Source: Oxalobacteraceae bacterium UBA6704
GTDB lineage: Bacteria; Pseudomonadota; Gammaproteobacteria; Burkholderiales; Burkholderiaceae_D
Direction: 5' to 3'
Assembly (NCBI GenBank): GCA_002454505.1
Contig: DKJA01000180.1
Span: 77,719-137,782 of the forward strand
Length of the DNA stretch: 60,064 bases
The notes beneath the pieces were generated by a model, which worked only from the letters and a program-made list of their open reading frames with translations, was not told where the DNA came from and did not search any database. The translations under genes and the position numbers were made by a program. Of the stretch, positions 33,810 through 42,910 are shown one piece after another; the first letter of the stretch is position 1; each line of letters starts with the position of its first letter.

Positions 33810-35245
33810 CGGTACAGCTCCACGCCGCCGGCCAGCGCGGCTTCGTCGACGATGCCGGCAAACTCGCCGGGCACCTCGGTGGCGGTGGCCGCCGCCGTCA
33901 GCAGGAAGCGGCCGATGGCGCGCACCGTCGCCTGCGTGCCGACGGGCGCCGTGCAGTCCAGCAGCGGCACGTGCAGCAGGCGCCGGTCGCGCCGGCCCGG
34001 CCCGTCCTCAGGCACCTGGACGTAGCTGCTGCTGTTCGACGCGTTGTACGGCCCGGCGGGATAGGCACCGGCCGTGCCGGTGATCGCCGTGGCGGACGGG
34101 TACAGCACCGACCAGCGCGTGGTCGGGATATTGCCGCTGCCGGCCGGATGCAGCTTGGCCGGACCGTAGGCCCACCGGATGCCGTACTCGCCGGCGGCAA
34201 CGGTCGCCAGCGGCGGCGGCAGGTCGGCGATCGTGCGCAGCGGTTCCGTGGGGCTCGGCGTCGTCGGCGCCGCCGTCAGCCGCGTGGGCACGGGCGCCGG
34301 CTGCATCCAGCTGGCATTGCTGCCGTTGTACTGCTTGATGTTGCGGTCCGGCGGCGCCCCGGCCAGCGTGCAGGCGGGCGTGCCGCCGTAGCTGCCGAAG
34401 CGGGAGTTCATCTGCGCGGCCAGGTTGAAGGCGGCCGGCCGGCGCACGTTCAGCGGCGCGCTGCCGATCCGGCTGTAGGCCAGCGTGCCGCTGCACAGGA
34501 ACGGCGCCACGGCGTCATCGGCGCTGGCGGCCTCGCTGGCGGCGGTGCCGGGCGGCGTGACGGGATCGACGAGGAACCAGGCGCCGGTGCTGGCCCCCGG
34601 CTGGGGATTGAGGTGCAGCAGGTTGTAGCCGACGCCGTAGCGGAAGCCGTATTCGACCAGCTCGTCGACGCCGGCCGCCACGTGCGCGCGCTTGGCGGAG
34701 GCGGCCCCCATCGCGCACACGGCCAGCGGCGCGACCTTCAGCATGGTCGGCCCGGCAATCGCCACCCCGCCCACGCTGACCGGCGCGGACTCGCCGAGGG
34801 CGGCCATCAGCACCGGCTGCACGCGCCGCATCGCATTGCCCAGCCGGGCGATGTCGACACGCGCGTAGCGCACGGTCAGCGGTGCGCTGGCGGCCGGCCG
34901 CCAGTTCTCCTCGGTGGCATCCGGATCGTCGGCAAAGCGCAGTGCGTCGGCCACCCAGGTGACCCGCCCGCGCAGGCCGATCTTGGCCGCCGCCGCCGTG
35001 TCGGCAGCCCGCGTGGCGGCCGCTTCGATGCCGGCCTGCGTGCCGTTCAGCCGCAGCGCGGCGGCCAGCGCGGCGTTGTCCGCCAGCGCCTGCAGCTGGA
35101 CCTTGCGGTAATACAGGATGCCGGCATCGAGCGCCAGGCCGGCAAAGCCGATCAGCACCGTCATCAGCAGCGCGCACAGGATGACGATGGTGCCGCGCGC
35201 GCGGGCGCGCGGTGGCCGCCGGGACAATGTGGCGCGCGCGCTCAT
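33806..35245 (-). CDS. tadG: TadG-like pilus assembly protein
   Basis: A 479-residue protein with a TadG-type N-terminal helix (GTIVILCALLMTVLIGFAGL, ALDAGILYYRKVQLQALADN) that anchors a large periplasmic domain. The remainder is Ala/Thr/Pro-rich with CAMGAASAKRAHV and paired cysteines (PFLCSGTLAYSRIG, TPACTLAGAPPD). Many TadG proteins carry a von Willebrand A domain; I see no MIDAS motif (DxSxS), so this one appears to lack it. The start overlaps the lipoprotein stop by 4 nt. Confidence 0.85.
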   Translation of the reverse strand: MSARATLSRRPPRARARGTIVILCALLMTVLIGFAGLALDAGILYYRKVQLQALADNAALAAALRLNGTQAGIEAAATRAADTAAAAKIGLRGRVTWVADALRFADDPDATEENWRPAASAPLTVRYARVDIARLGNAMRRVQPVLMAALGESAPVSVGGVAIAGPTMLKVAPLAVCAMGAASAKRAHVAAGVDELVEYGFRYGVGYNLLHLNPQPGASTGAWFLVDPVTPPGTAASEAASADDAVAPFLCSGTLAYSRIGSAPLNVRRPAAFNLAAQMNSRFGSYGGTPACTLAGAPPDRNIKQYNGSNASWMQPAPVPTRLTAAPTTPSPTEPLRTIADLPPPLATVAAGEYGIRWAYGPAKLHPAGSGNIPTTRWSVLYPSATAITGTAGAYPAGPYNASNSSSYVQVPEDGPGRRDRRLLHVPLLDCTAPVGTQATVRAIGRFLLTAAATATEVPGEFAGIVDEAALAGGVELYR

Positions 35246-35520
35246 TTCGCCCCCGTGACGCCGATCGTGAACGCGTTGGCCGGCGCCGGCGGATCCGCGA
35301 ACGATTTCTGGTAGCGCAGCTGCGCGGCCGCCGCGGCCTGGCCGTCGATGCCGTCGACCGGCCGGCCGTTGCCGGCGGCGGCGGGATGCAGCACCTGCTG
35401 GGCAAACAGCGCGCGGGTGGCGTCGCCGAAGCGGGCATCCCACCGCGGCGTGGTCTGCAGCGTGGACGACGCGCAGCCGGCGAGGGAGGCAATGAGCAGG
35501 AGACTGGGCAGGATTTTCAT
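35242..35520 (-). CDS. Small Tad-locus lipoprotein
   Basis: A 92-residue lipoprotein: signal MKILPSLLLIASLAGCASST with lipobox LAGC, then a compact conserved part (TPRWDARFGDATRALFAQQV, RPVDGIDGQAAAAAQLRYQK) ending IGVTGAK. Short lipoproteins of this type follow the secretin gene in tad loci of related bacteria. The likely role is a secretin pilotin, in the place held by CpaD/RcpB elsewhere; this is inferred from location and lipidation. It starts 7 nt after the secretin stop and overlaps the TadG-like gene. Confidence 0.82.
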   Translation of the reverse strand: MKILPSLLLIASLAGCASSTLQTTPRWDARFGDATRALFAQQVLHPAAAGNGRPVDGIDGQAAAAAQLRYQKSFADPPAPANAFTIGVTGAK

Positions 35521-35527
35521 GGTCGCC

Positions 35528-37006
35528 TCACTTCAGCTGGAAGCCGGATGCCTGCGGCGCCGTCGTCGTCGCCGCAGGCGCGGCGCTCTCCATCCGGCCG
35601 CCGATGAACAGCCCGGCGCGGCTGGCCGGCTGCAGCGCATCGGTGGGCAGCGCGTAGGCCGGCGGCAGCGGCTTGACGAGGTGGGCCGTCACGATGAACA
35701 CCAGCTCCGAGCGGTCGTGCTGGAAGTCGGTGCTGCGGAACAGCGTGCCCAGCACGGGTACCTCGCCCAGCAGCGGCAACGCATCGATGTTGCTGACCTG
35801 GTTGTTGCGGATCAGGCCGCCGATGGCGAAACTCTGGCCGTCGTTCAGCTGCACCGTCGTGGCCGCCCGCCGCGTGGTAATCAGCGGCATCACCGCGCGG
35901 CCCGTCACGCCGCTGGCGCTGATGCCGACCCCGTCGCGCGACAGCTCGGACACCTCCGGCGCCACCTTCAGGTGGATGCGTCCGCCGGCCAGCACGGTGG
36001 GCGTGAAGCGCAGGCCGACGCCGAATTCCTTTTCCTCCAGCGTCACCTTGTTGTTGTCCTGCGCAACGGGGATGTAGATCTTGCCGCCGGCCAGGAAGCT
36101 CCCTTCCTGGCCGCTGATCGCCATCACGGTGGGTTCGGCCAGCACGCGCACCAGGTTGTCCTGCCGCTCGGCATCCAGGCGCAGCTGGTTGTCGGCGGAT
36201 TTCACGAGGCTGAGGCCGCCCTTCAGCGTGTCGGTCAGGAAGTTCGACAGCAGGTTGGCCGTCCACTCGCTGCCCTTGAGCCGCATGCTGAAGCCCGCCT
36301 CGAGCTTGTCGAGCAGCGTCTTCGACACTTCGGCCACCTTCACCTCCAGCATCACCTGCTGCGGTGCGCTGACCGACAGCAGGTTGACGATGCGCGGCCC
36401 GCTGTTCGTCGCGGCGGCGGCATCGGCTGCCGCCTGGTTCGCGGCGGCGCTGCCCTCCCCGCCTTCGCGGTGCACGGTCATGGCGCGGGCGGGGCGCCGC
36501 ACGTAGGCCTGCGCCAGTTCCAGCACGCGGGCCAGCGCGGGGCTGTCCGTCACGCTGCCGCTCAGCACCAGCGTGTCGGCGGCGGCCGTCACCCTGATGT
36601 CTTTTTCTTCCGGCAGCACGTCGGCCAGCGTGGCCTGCAGCGCCGCGACATCCATGCCGACAGCCACTTCGATGACGCTGCACGCACCGCTGCGGCCCTG
36701 CACGATCATGTTGGTGCTGCCCACGTCGGTGCCCACCAGGTACAGCGTTTCCGGCGCCACCAGCATGGCCTGCAGCACGGCCGGATTGCCCACGCTGCGG
36801 TGGACCACCGGCTCGGGCAGCCGCATCAGCGTCGATTTACCCAGTTGCAGCGCGAGGCGGCCGGGCGCGGCGGCCGCGCCGTTGCAGCGGGGCCCGTCGC
36901 TGCGTTCGGCACGCGCGGTCTTGACGGGCTCGGCTGCACGGCCGGCGCCGGTGGCGAACACGCACAGGAGCACGGCGGCAAAGGGTGGCAGGAGGGTCGG
37001 CTTCAT
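35528..37006 (-). CDS. rcpA: Tad secretin RcpA/CpaC
   Basis: Outer-membrane secretin channel for the Flp pilus. Seen: signal peptide, the N-terminal pilus-specific domain (GKSTLMRLPEPVVHRSVGNP, TLYLVGTDVGSTNMIVQGRS), a BON-like domain (VTAAADTLVLSGSVTDSPAL), then the secretin core (QQVMLEVKVAEVSKTLLDKL, GRIHLKVAPEVSELSRDG, TTVQLNDGQSFAIGGLIRNN, VPVLGTLFRSTDFQHDRSEL, VFIVTAHLVKPLPP). 492 residues. It follows the CpaB gene by 9 nt. Confidence 0.95.
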   Translation of the reverse strand: MKPTLLPPFAAVLLCVFATGAGRAAEPVKTARAERSDGPRCNGAAAAPGRLALQLGKSTLMRLPEPVVHRSVGNPAVLQAMLVAPETLYLVGTDVGSTNMIVQGRSGACSVIEVAVGMDVAALQATLADVLPEEKDIRVTAAADTLVLSGSVTDSPALARVLELAQAYVRRPARAMTVHREGGEGSAAANQAAADAAAATNSGPRIVNLLSVSAPQQVMLEVKVAEVSKTLLDKLEAGFSMRLKGSEWTANLLSNFLTDTLKGGLSLVKSADNQLRLDAERQDNLVRVLAEPTVMAISGQEGSFLAGGKIYIPVAQDNNKVTLEEKEFGVGLRFTPTVLAGGRIHLKVAPEVSELSRDGVGISASGVTGRAVMPLITTRRAATTVQLNDGQSFAIGGLIRNNQVSNIDALPLLGEVPVLGTLFRSTDFQHDRSELVFIVTAHLVKPLPPAYALPTDALQPASRAGLFIGGRMESAAPAATTTAPQASGFQLK

Positions 37007-37015
37007 GGCGGCGCC

Positions 37016-37852
37016 TCACAGGCATTCCCTGCGGCTGCGCAGGCCGTCGATGGTGCCGATGCAGTGGCGCGGCGGCGCGCTGCGGGCCGCCACCGCGGCC
37101 GGCCTGGGGGCGGCCGGAGCCGGCGGCGGGACGACGGCCGCGGCCAGGCCCAGCAGGCTGTCCTTGGTGGCGCCCGACGTCGTGCCGGGCTGCGGATCGA
37201 CCTGGTTGCGCAGCACCAGCGACAGCGTGCCGACGCTGCGCGCCAGGTCGACCTTTTCCGCCTGCGCCGGCGCCACTTCCAGCGTGACGGCATTGACGAC
37301 GCGGGGCTTGGTGTCGTCGCGGCTCACTTCCTGGGCGACGGCCAGCACGAGGATGCGCTCCAGCACGATCTTCGAGATCGCATGTTCCTTGCCAGCTTCC
37401 TCGTCGCCGCCGGTGGCGCGGGTGCTGACGAGGATGTCGACGAAGTTGCCGGGCAGCGCAAAGCCGGCCACGCCGATCACGTCGTTGACGCGCACCGTGA
37501 TGGCCCGCTTGCCTTCGCTGATCAGCGCCGACAGGCCGCCCAGCGTGCCGGCCGGCGCCAGCTTGGCCTCGGTCAGCGGCTCGCCGCGCAGCACGCTCGT
37601 CTTCAGCACCCGGCCGGACAGCTGCAGCGGATCGCGCAGCGCGCCGGCGGGCAGGCTGCCGGTCGGCCAGTCGGCCAGCCTGACCATCTCCGGCGCCAGG
37701 CGCTGGCCCAGGCTGACGTCGGCCGTGGCGACGACGATGCGGGCGGCGTTGGCCGGCGTCTGGCGCAACAGCCAGCGCGACGCCATGGCGACGGCCGCCA
37801 GGCCGAGCACGATGGCCAGTGCCATCATCAGGTAGGCGCGGCGGTTTTTCAT
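37016..37852 (-). CDS. cpaB: Flp pilus assembly protein CpaB/RcpC
   Basis: A 278-residue periplasmic protein with an N-terminal anchor (AYLMMALAIVLGLAAVAMAS) and SAF/beta-clip domain (RIVVATADVSLGQRLAPEMV, RLADWPTGSLPAGALRDPLQ, GRVLKTSVLRGEPLTEAKLA), then the RcpC/CpaB core (RAITVRVNDVIGVAGFALPG, NFVDILVSTRATG, VTLEVAPAQAEKVDLARSVG, LSLVLRNQVDP). It helps the secretin assemble or gate. It overlaps the AAA+ ATPase gene by 4 nt, so these two are coupled. Confidence 0.93.
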   Translation of the reverse strand: MKNRRAYLMMALAIVLGLAAVAMASRWLLRQTPANAARIVVATADVSLGQRLAPEMVRLADWPTGSLPAGALRDPLQLSGRVLKTSVLRGEPLTEAKLAPAGTLGGLSALISEGKRAITVRVNDVIGVAGFALPGNFVDILVSTRATGGDEEAGKEHAISKIVLERILVLAVAQEVSRDDTKPRVVNAVTLEVAPAQAEKVDLARSVGTLSLVLRNQVDPQPGTTSGATKDSLLGLAAAVVPPPAPAAPRPAAVAARSAPPRHCIGTIDGLRSRRECL

Positions 37853-39216
37853 CCTATCCTCTCGCCCAGGCCCAGGTCCTGGCCGGCGGACAGCTGCGGC
37901 GCGGCGCATGCGAACATGCTCGACCACGCCTGGTCGATGGTGGCCACGGACACGGCCGGCGGCTGGCCGGCGAATCCGGCGAAGTCGGCGATGCGCGACA
38001 GGATCTCGCGGGGGAAGCTGGCCAGCAGCGGCTGCCCGCTGCCCCGGTGCAGTTCGGCGATCAGGTAGCCCAGCGCGCCGTCGTCGGGCGCCATGCCGAA
38101 GCCGCGGCACTGCTGGCGGAACAGCGCCCGGTAGGCGGCGTCGCCGATCGGTCCCACGTGCACCTTGTAGCCCAGCCGGCGCAGCGCCGACGGGTCCAGC
38201 ACGGCCTGCGGTTCCAGGTTCGTCGCAAAGATCAGCCGCGCGTCGAACGGCACGGCGAACTTGTGGCCGCCCTGCAGCGCCAGCTGTTCGGTGCCCGTGT
38301 CCAGCGGCAGGCTGAAGCGGTTCAGCAGCGTGGCGGCCGGCACGCACTGGCGGCCCAGGTCGTCGACGATGCACAGGCCGCCGGCCGCCTTGACATGGGG
38401 CGGCGCGTGGTAGCAGCCGGCAAACGGGTCGTGGCGCAAGTCCAGCATGTCCAGCGCCAGTTCGGCCCCCAGCAGCAGCACGGGCCGGCGCGCCAGCACC
38501 CAGCGGGTGTCGCTGCTGCGCCGTTCGCCCACGGTGCGCAGCGCCGGCTGGGCCTGCGGCGGCTGGTGAATCGCCGCATCGAACACCTGCACGATCTGCT
38601 GGCCCACCACCACCGCGTACGGCACCGCCACCGTGCCCTGCAGCAGGCGGCCCAGCCGGCGCGCGAACGTCGTCTTGCCGCCGCCGGACGGGCCGTGCAG
38701 CAGCAGCGGCCGGTGCGCATGCAGCGCCGCGCCGGCCAGCTCGCGCACCTGCACGGGCAGGCAGTCGTCGGCGAATTCGGCCGCCACGTCGTCGGCCGTC
38801 ACGGGCGGCAGCAGCGCGGCCTGGCGCTGCACCATTGCCCGGTAGGCTTCCAGCGTCACCGGCGCCGGCCCCGCGTAGGCGGAATGCTCCAGCATCGCCA
38901 CGGCGCGCTGGCGCCCGGCACCGGTGAGCTGGTATTGCACGTCGATGTCAGAGTCGCCCCGCCAGGCCACTTCGGCCAGCTGTTCGGCCACCATGAAGTC
39001 AAGCACTTCACGGAGCACATTGATCGACAGCCGCAGCCGCGTCGTCAGCACGGGCAGGTGGGCCCTGCCGGCGCTGAACAGGTTCTTGGCCGCCAGTTCC
39101 ACCAGCAGCGCCAGTTCCAGTCCCGTCTCGCGCACGGTCTTCGGCTGCGGCGGCAGCAGGGGCCGGCTGTCGTCGTGGCTGGCCGCCGCTGCGGTATTGG
39201 TGTGCAGGTCCATCAT
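37849..39216 (-). CDS. AAA+ ATPase of the tad operon, not a standard Tad component
   Basis: A 455-residue protein. The first 140 residues look like a winged-helix region (NLFSAGRAHLPVLTTRLRLS, LREVLDFMVAEQLAEVAWRG, YQLTGAGRQRAVAMLEHSAY). The AAA+ domain follows, with Walker A LLHGPSGGGKTTFARRLG at about 172-189, Walker B GLCIVDDLGRQCVPAATLLN, a sensor-1 strand LIFATNLEPQAVLDPSALRR, and a small lid domain. It lacks a transmembrane segment. It is not TadA or TadZ and lies between the prepilin peptidase and cpaB, overlapping the latter by 4 nt. A role in regulating or assembling the machine is inferred. I know similar ATPases from tad loci of related genera but no function. Confidence 0.85.
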   Translation of the reverse strand: MMDLHTNTAAAASHDDSRPLLPPQPKTVRETGLELALLVELAAKNLFSAGRAHLPVLTTRLRLSINVLREVLDFMVAEQLAEVAWRGDSDIDVQYQLTGAGRQRAVAMLEHSAYAGPAPVTLEAYRAMVQRQAALLPPVTADDVAAEFADDCLPVQVRELAGAALHAHRPLLLHGPSGGGKTTFARRLGRLLQGTVAVPYAVVVGQQIVQVFDAAIHQPPQAQPALRTVGERRSSDTRWVLARRPVLLLGAELALDMLDLRHDPFAGCYHAPPHVKAAGGLCIVDDLGRQCVPAATLLNRFSLPLDTGTEQLALQGGHKFAVPFDARLIFATNLEPQAVLDPSALRRLGYKVHVGPIGDAAYRALFRQQCRGFGMAPDDGALGYLIAELHRGSGQPLLASFPREILSRIADFAGFAGQPPAVSVATIDQAWSSMFACAAPQLSAGQDLGLGERIG

Positions 39217-39327
39217 TGCCGCTGCTCCCGAGTGTTCGCTGGTTTCGCCGATGCTTCCCTGAGGAAACGATGGTAGCGAGAGGTTGCCCGCCGGATATTG
39301 ATGGCAAGCAAAATGATTGCGGGCAAT

Positions 39328-39858
39328 TCAGCGGTGTGCCTGCAGCACCACGGTGGCCGTGCCGAGCGCGATCGCGACGCCGTAGGGAATGCCGCCGGTG
39401 CTGGCCTCGCGGGGCAGCGGCACGGGCAGCAGGGGCATGCCCGCCATGCGCAGCAGCATGGGTTTCAGGATGGTGCGCAGGTTGCGCCACAGGATGCGCC
39501 AGCGGCCGTTGACGAGCGTGATCGCCAGCGCCATCGCGCCGCCGATCAGGCAGGCCAGCATGGCGATCTGCAGCGCCGCCGCGGGCCCGGCAAACGCGCC
39601 CGCCATCGCCATCAGCTTGACGTCGCCGGCGGCCATGCCGCGCAGCGCATACAGCGGCAGGAACAGGCAGAAGCCCGTGGCCAGGCCAGCCAGCCAGGTG
39701 GTCAGCAGCGCCCCCGCCGGCCCGGTCATCGCGTGCAGCAGCAGGGCGATCAGCAGGCCGCTGAGCACGAGCACATTGGGAATGCGGCGCAGCGCGAGAT
39801 CGGTGACGGCCGCCTGCAGCACGAGCCACAGCAGCATGGATTCGAGGGCTTGGTTCAT
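39328..39858 (-). CDS. tadV: Prepilin peptidase TadV/CpaA
   Basis: A 176-residue inner-membrane aspartyl protease (A24 family, short form) that cuts and matures the Flp pilin and pseudopilins. The first catalytic Asp lies in AAVTDLALRRIPNVLVLSGL and the second in GMAAGDVKLMAMAG (GxxD type). Six hydrophobic stretches are visible (LVLSGLLIALLLHAMTGPAG, GLATGFCLFLPLYALRG, LQIAMLACLIGGAMALAITL, YGVAIALGTATVVLQAH). It lacks the methylase domain of PilD, as usual for TadV. It follows the pilin gene by about 50 bp. Confidence 0.93.
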   Translation of the reverse strand: MNQALESMLLWLVLQAAVTDLALRRIPNVLVLSGLLIALLLHAMTGPAGALLTTWLAGLATGFCLFLPLYALRGMAAGDVKLMAMAGAFAGPAAALQIAMLACLIGGAMALAITLVNGRWRILWRNLRTILKPMLLRMAGMPLLPVPLPREASTGGIPYGVAIALGTATVVLQAHR

Positions 39859-39911
39859 GGGATCGGAAAATGCGGAAACCTGCCGGCCAGGACCGGCAGG
39901 CCGGCCATGCC

Positions 39912-40097
39912 TCAGGTCGTGCCCGGATTGAGCGTCGTGGCGATGCGCGCGAACGCCGCCTCGATCGCGTCGCCGACCCCGCCGAAGGCGACACCGATCA
40001 CGCCTGCGATGACAGCCGCGATCAGGCCGTACTCGATCGCGGTGATCCCTTCCTCATCCCGGGCGAAGTCCCGGGCTGCGACAATTAATGCTTTCAT
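39912..40097 (-). CDS. flp: Flp/Fap-type major pilin
   Basis: A 61-residue Flp prepilin. The leader MKALIVAARDFARDEEG ends in the conserved Gly; processing after it gives a mature pilin starting ITAIEYGLIAAVIAGVIGVA, the standard Flp hydrophobic motif with Glu5 and adjacent Tyr. The remaining 25 residues are weakly polar. It has AAGGAGGG upstream of the ATG, a near-ideal ribosome binding site fitting a highly made structural protein. First gene of the tad operon. Confidence 0.95.
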   Translation of the reverse strand: MKALIVAARDFARDEEGITAIEYGLIAAVIAGVIGVAFGGVGDAIEAAFARIATTLNPGTT

Positions 40098-40506
40098 ATT
40101 GCCCTCCTTGTCATGGTTGGATGTGCTCTGGCGCCATACCGTGCGCCATTGAAACCACTATAGGTTTTATGCTCTCAGGCAATGTTGATGATGCGCAATT
40201 TTTCCCGTAAGAACTATTATCGAATCGGGACAGACAAGGCGGCATGCGTGTGTCACACTGCATTCACTTGCCGGTTGCGAGGCGGGCGCGAGGTTGCCGT
40301 TGCTGCGGTGTGGGAGAAAGCAGCAAATCGTGGCGTTTTTGGCGAAATATCGCGAAGGATAATTGCCAGTAATGCAAAAAGCATTTATGCTGATCAGCTG
40401 TCCTTTGGAAAGGCCCCGTGCTCTGCGTCACTGTGTGCCTTGTTTTACGGAAACACTGATAGCGCCGCACTAAGCCGCACGGGTCTTGACAATTCAGAGA
40501 ACGAGC
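40098..40506. promoter_or_regulatory. Intergenic region with the tad and diguanylate cyclase promoters
   Basis: A 409-bp gap between the divergent flp and diguanylate cyclase genes. It is lower in GC than its surroundings and contains a short inverted repeat GGCGC...GCGCC about 40 bp before flp. I cannot assign -35/-10 boxes or a sigma-54 site with confidence. No coding signal is seen. Confidence 0.5.
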
Positions 40507-41556
40507 ATGGATTCCCTACTGAAACACATGGTGGACATGACCGGCCACCGCGATCACACGATGCTGGATATTTCGGTGATCTCGGCGGTGCAGGAACTTG
40601 CCGGCGCCAGCTGCGCGCGGGTGCTGACGCTGGCCAGCGTGCGCGGCCAGCTGTTCGTGCGCTCCCGTGCCGTCATCCGCGCGGGCCAGCCGGCGCGCAT
40701 GGAAGAGAATCCCGATCCGGCCAGCCCGGGCGAACCGATCGCGAAATATCCGGCGCTGGCCGGCTGCATCGCGCGGCACGAAGCGAACGCCGACCAGATG
40801 GACGCGCAGGGCAAGCACACGCTGTGGTTGCCGATCTGGCTGGGCGACAAGGCCGACACTTGCCTGGAAATCGTCAACCCCACCCCCTACACGGCCGACA
40901 CGATCCACGTGATCGGCGGCATCGTCAGCGTCTACCGCAATTTCCAGAACCTGCTCGACTACAGCGAGCGCGACTCGCTGACGGGCCTGCTCAACCGCAA
41001 GACCTTCGACGACCAGCTGGCCAAGATGCTGCAGGCGTCCGGCGCCGAGCACGATTCGCTGACGCTGCCGCCGGGCGAGCCGGAGCGCCGTCAGCACTCG
41101 GACGAAGAAAAGCAGTGGCTGGCTGTCGTCGACGTCGACCACTTCAAGCACGTCAACGACAAGTTCGGCCACCTGTACGGCGACGAAGTGCTGATCCTGA
41201 TCGCCAACCTGCTGACATCGTCGTTCCGTGCGCAGGACCGCGTGTTCCGCTTCGGCGGCGAGGAATTCGTCGTGCTGCTGCGCTCCACCACGCTGGCCAA
41301 TGCGCAGCGCATCATCGACCGCTTCCGCCTCAACGTGGAGCAGCACGATTTCCCGCAGGTGGGCAAGGTGACGGTCAGCGTGGGCTTCGTGTCGATCAGC
41401 GCCTACGAGGCGCCCGTCATCATCCTGGGCCGCGCCGACCAGGCGCTGTACTACGCGAAAAGCCATGGCCGCAACATGGCCTGCCATTACGACGAGCTTG
41501 TCAGCAAGGGCCAGCTGCAGACCGTCGAATCGAACGATACCGCCGAGTTCTTCTGA
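40507..41556 (+). CDS. Diguanylate cyclase (GGDEF) with N-terminal GAF-like domain
   Basis: Makes c-di-GMP from two GTP. The C-terminal GGDEF domain has RDSLTGLLNRKTFDDQLAKM, WLAVVDVDHFKHVNDKFGHL and the active motif GGEEF at residues 250-254. The inhibitory I-site RxxD is present at 241-244 (RAQD), so the enzyme should show product feedback. The first 140 residues resemble a GAF sensor (VISAVQELAGASCARVLTLA, HTLWLPIWLGDKADTCLEIV). No membrane segment. The start follows AGAGAACGAGC; an upstream TTG is possible. It converges on an HD-GYP gene and is divergent from the tad operon. Confidence 0.93.
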   Translation: MDSLLKHMVDMTGHRDHTMLDISVISAVQELAGASCARVLTLASVRGQLFVRSRAVIRAGQPARMEENPDPASPGEPIAKYPALAGCIARHEANADQMDAQGKHTLWLPIWLGDKADTCLEIVNPTPYTADTIHVIGGIVSVYRNFQNLLDYSERDSLTGLLNRKTFDDQLAKMLQASGAEHDSLTLPPGEPERRQHSDEEKQWLAVVDVDHFKHVNDKFGHLYGDEVLILIANLLTSSFRAQDRVFRFGGEEFVVLLRSTTLANAQRIIDRFRLNVEQHDFPQVGKVTVSVGFVSISAYEAPVIILGRADQALYYAKSHGRNMACHYDELVSKGQLQTVESNDTAEFF

Positions 41557-41574
41557 TCTTCCGGTGGTGCCGGC

Positions 41575-42795
41575 TCAGACCAGCGCCATGAAGCGCATCG
41601 GATCCACGTTCCAGCGGGCCGGATTCTCGTGGCTGACGATCCTGTCGCCGCCGCCGAAGCCGACCGGCCGCGCCAGGTCCACCATCTCCGGCCTGATATA
41701 GACATTCTTCTTCGCGTGGAAGAACACGTTGACCTTCGGCGCCAGCAGATTGCTGTCGTGCGGCTCGACGACGACGCCCAGCCGCCCCGATTCCAGCAGC
41801 ACCAGCGTGCCCACCGGGTAGATGCCCACGCAGCGCATGAATTCCTGCACCAACTGCGGATTGAAGTGGAACTTGCTCCACTCGTACATCTTGCGCAGCG
41901 CCACCGCCGCCGGCATGCCCTTGTGGTACACGCGGTCGGCCGTGATCGCGTCGTACACGTCGACGATGGCGGCCATCTGCGCCAGCTCGCTGATGTCGTC
42001 GGCGGCCAGCCGGTCCGGATAGCCGGTGCCGTCGCGCCGCTCGTGGTGGTGGCGCGTGATGTCCAGCGCGATGTCGCTGACGTCGGGCGAGCGGCGCAGG
42101 ATGTTGTAGCCGTCCATCGGGTGCTTGCGGATGATGGCGAATTCCTCCTCCGTCAGCGGACCGGGCTTGTTGAGGATCGCATCCGGCACCAGCGCCTTGC
42201 CCGTGTCGTGCAGCAGCGCGCCGAGGCCCGCCTCGCGGACGATGGCATCGTCCATGCCGCGCGAATGGCAGAACGCCACCAGCAGCGCGCACACGCTGAC
42301 CGAATGCAGGAAGGTGTAGTCGTCCTTGGTCTTGATGCGCAGCAGGCCCAGCAGCGCGCCCGGGTTGCGCAGGATCGATTCGGTGACGTTCTGCACCACC
42401 GGCTGCACATGGCCCAGCTCGATCGCCTTGCCCAGCCGGGCATCGGCCATCACGCTCTTCACCAGGTCGGACGCCTGCCGCCGCACCAGCGCCGCGCGTT
42501 GCAACTCCTCGCCCAGCGGCACCTTCAGCGGCCGCACGGGCTGCGCGGCGATCTGGCGGACTTCTTCCTCGATCTGCGCATCGGCCTCGGCCAGCGTGGG
42601 CGCTTCGGCCACGTCCAGGCCGCGCGCCGTGTCGATGATGACGTCGTGGATGCCCGCGTCGAGGATCTTGCGGATCTCCGCCTCCGTCGCGATCGCGAAG
42701 CGGTTGCGCATGAACGGGTGAGCCATCCAGTCGCAGGACAGGTCGTTCACATACATCCCCACCTTGAGCTGGGAAGAATCGACTTTCTTGAGCAT
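41575..42795 (-). CDS. HD-GYP domain c-di-GMP phosphodiesterase
   Basis: A 406-residue cytoplasmic protein. The N-terminal DUF3391-like domain (VDSSQLKVGMYVNDLSCDWM, FAIATEAEIRKILDAGIHDV) is followed by the HD-GYP domain. Metal-binding HD sits at 196-197 (LGALLHDTGK) and the signature HHHERRDGTGYP at 249-260, with PMDGYNILRR and AAIVDVYDAITADRVYHKGM. All key residues are present, so hydrolysis of c-di-GMP is predicted. The ATG giving MLKKVDSS was chosen because the family always starts just before this segment. It converges on the diguanylate cyclase. Confidence 0.94.
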   Translation of the reverse strand: MLKKVDSSQLKVGMYVNDLSCDWMAHPFMRNRFAIATEAEIRKILDAGIHDVIIDTARGLDVAEAPTLAEADAQIEEEVRQIAAQPVRPLKVPLGEELQRAALVRRQASDLVKSVMADARLGKAIELGHVQPVVQNVTESILRNPGALLGLLRIKTKDDYTFLHSVSVCALLVAFCHSRGMDDAIVREAGLGALLHDTGKALVPDAILNKPGPLTEEEFAIIRKHPMDGYNILRRSPDVSDIALDITRHHHERRDGTGYPDRLAADDISELAQMAAIVDVYDAITADRVYHKGMPAAVALRKMYEWSKFHFNPQLVQEFMRCVGIYPVGTLVLLESGRLGVVVEPHDSNLLAPKVNVFFHAKKNVYIRPEMVDLARPVGFGGGDRIVSHENPARWNVDPMRFMALV

Positions 42796-42910
42796 CGGCA
42801 AACGGGGAGTGAGGCTACAATGGCCCAGTATAACAACAAGTTTCTTGATGGTATGGACTGCTACCACACGGACACGTCCGCAATACAACACAAATAAAAC
42901 GAAGACAATC

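Noticed and set aside
40098..40506. Sigma-54 promoter for flp
   Set aside because: I looked for TGGCAC-N5-TTGC on both strands and found no acceptable match.
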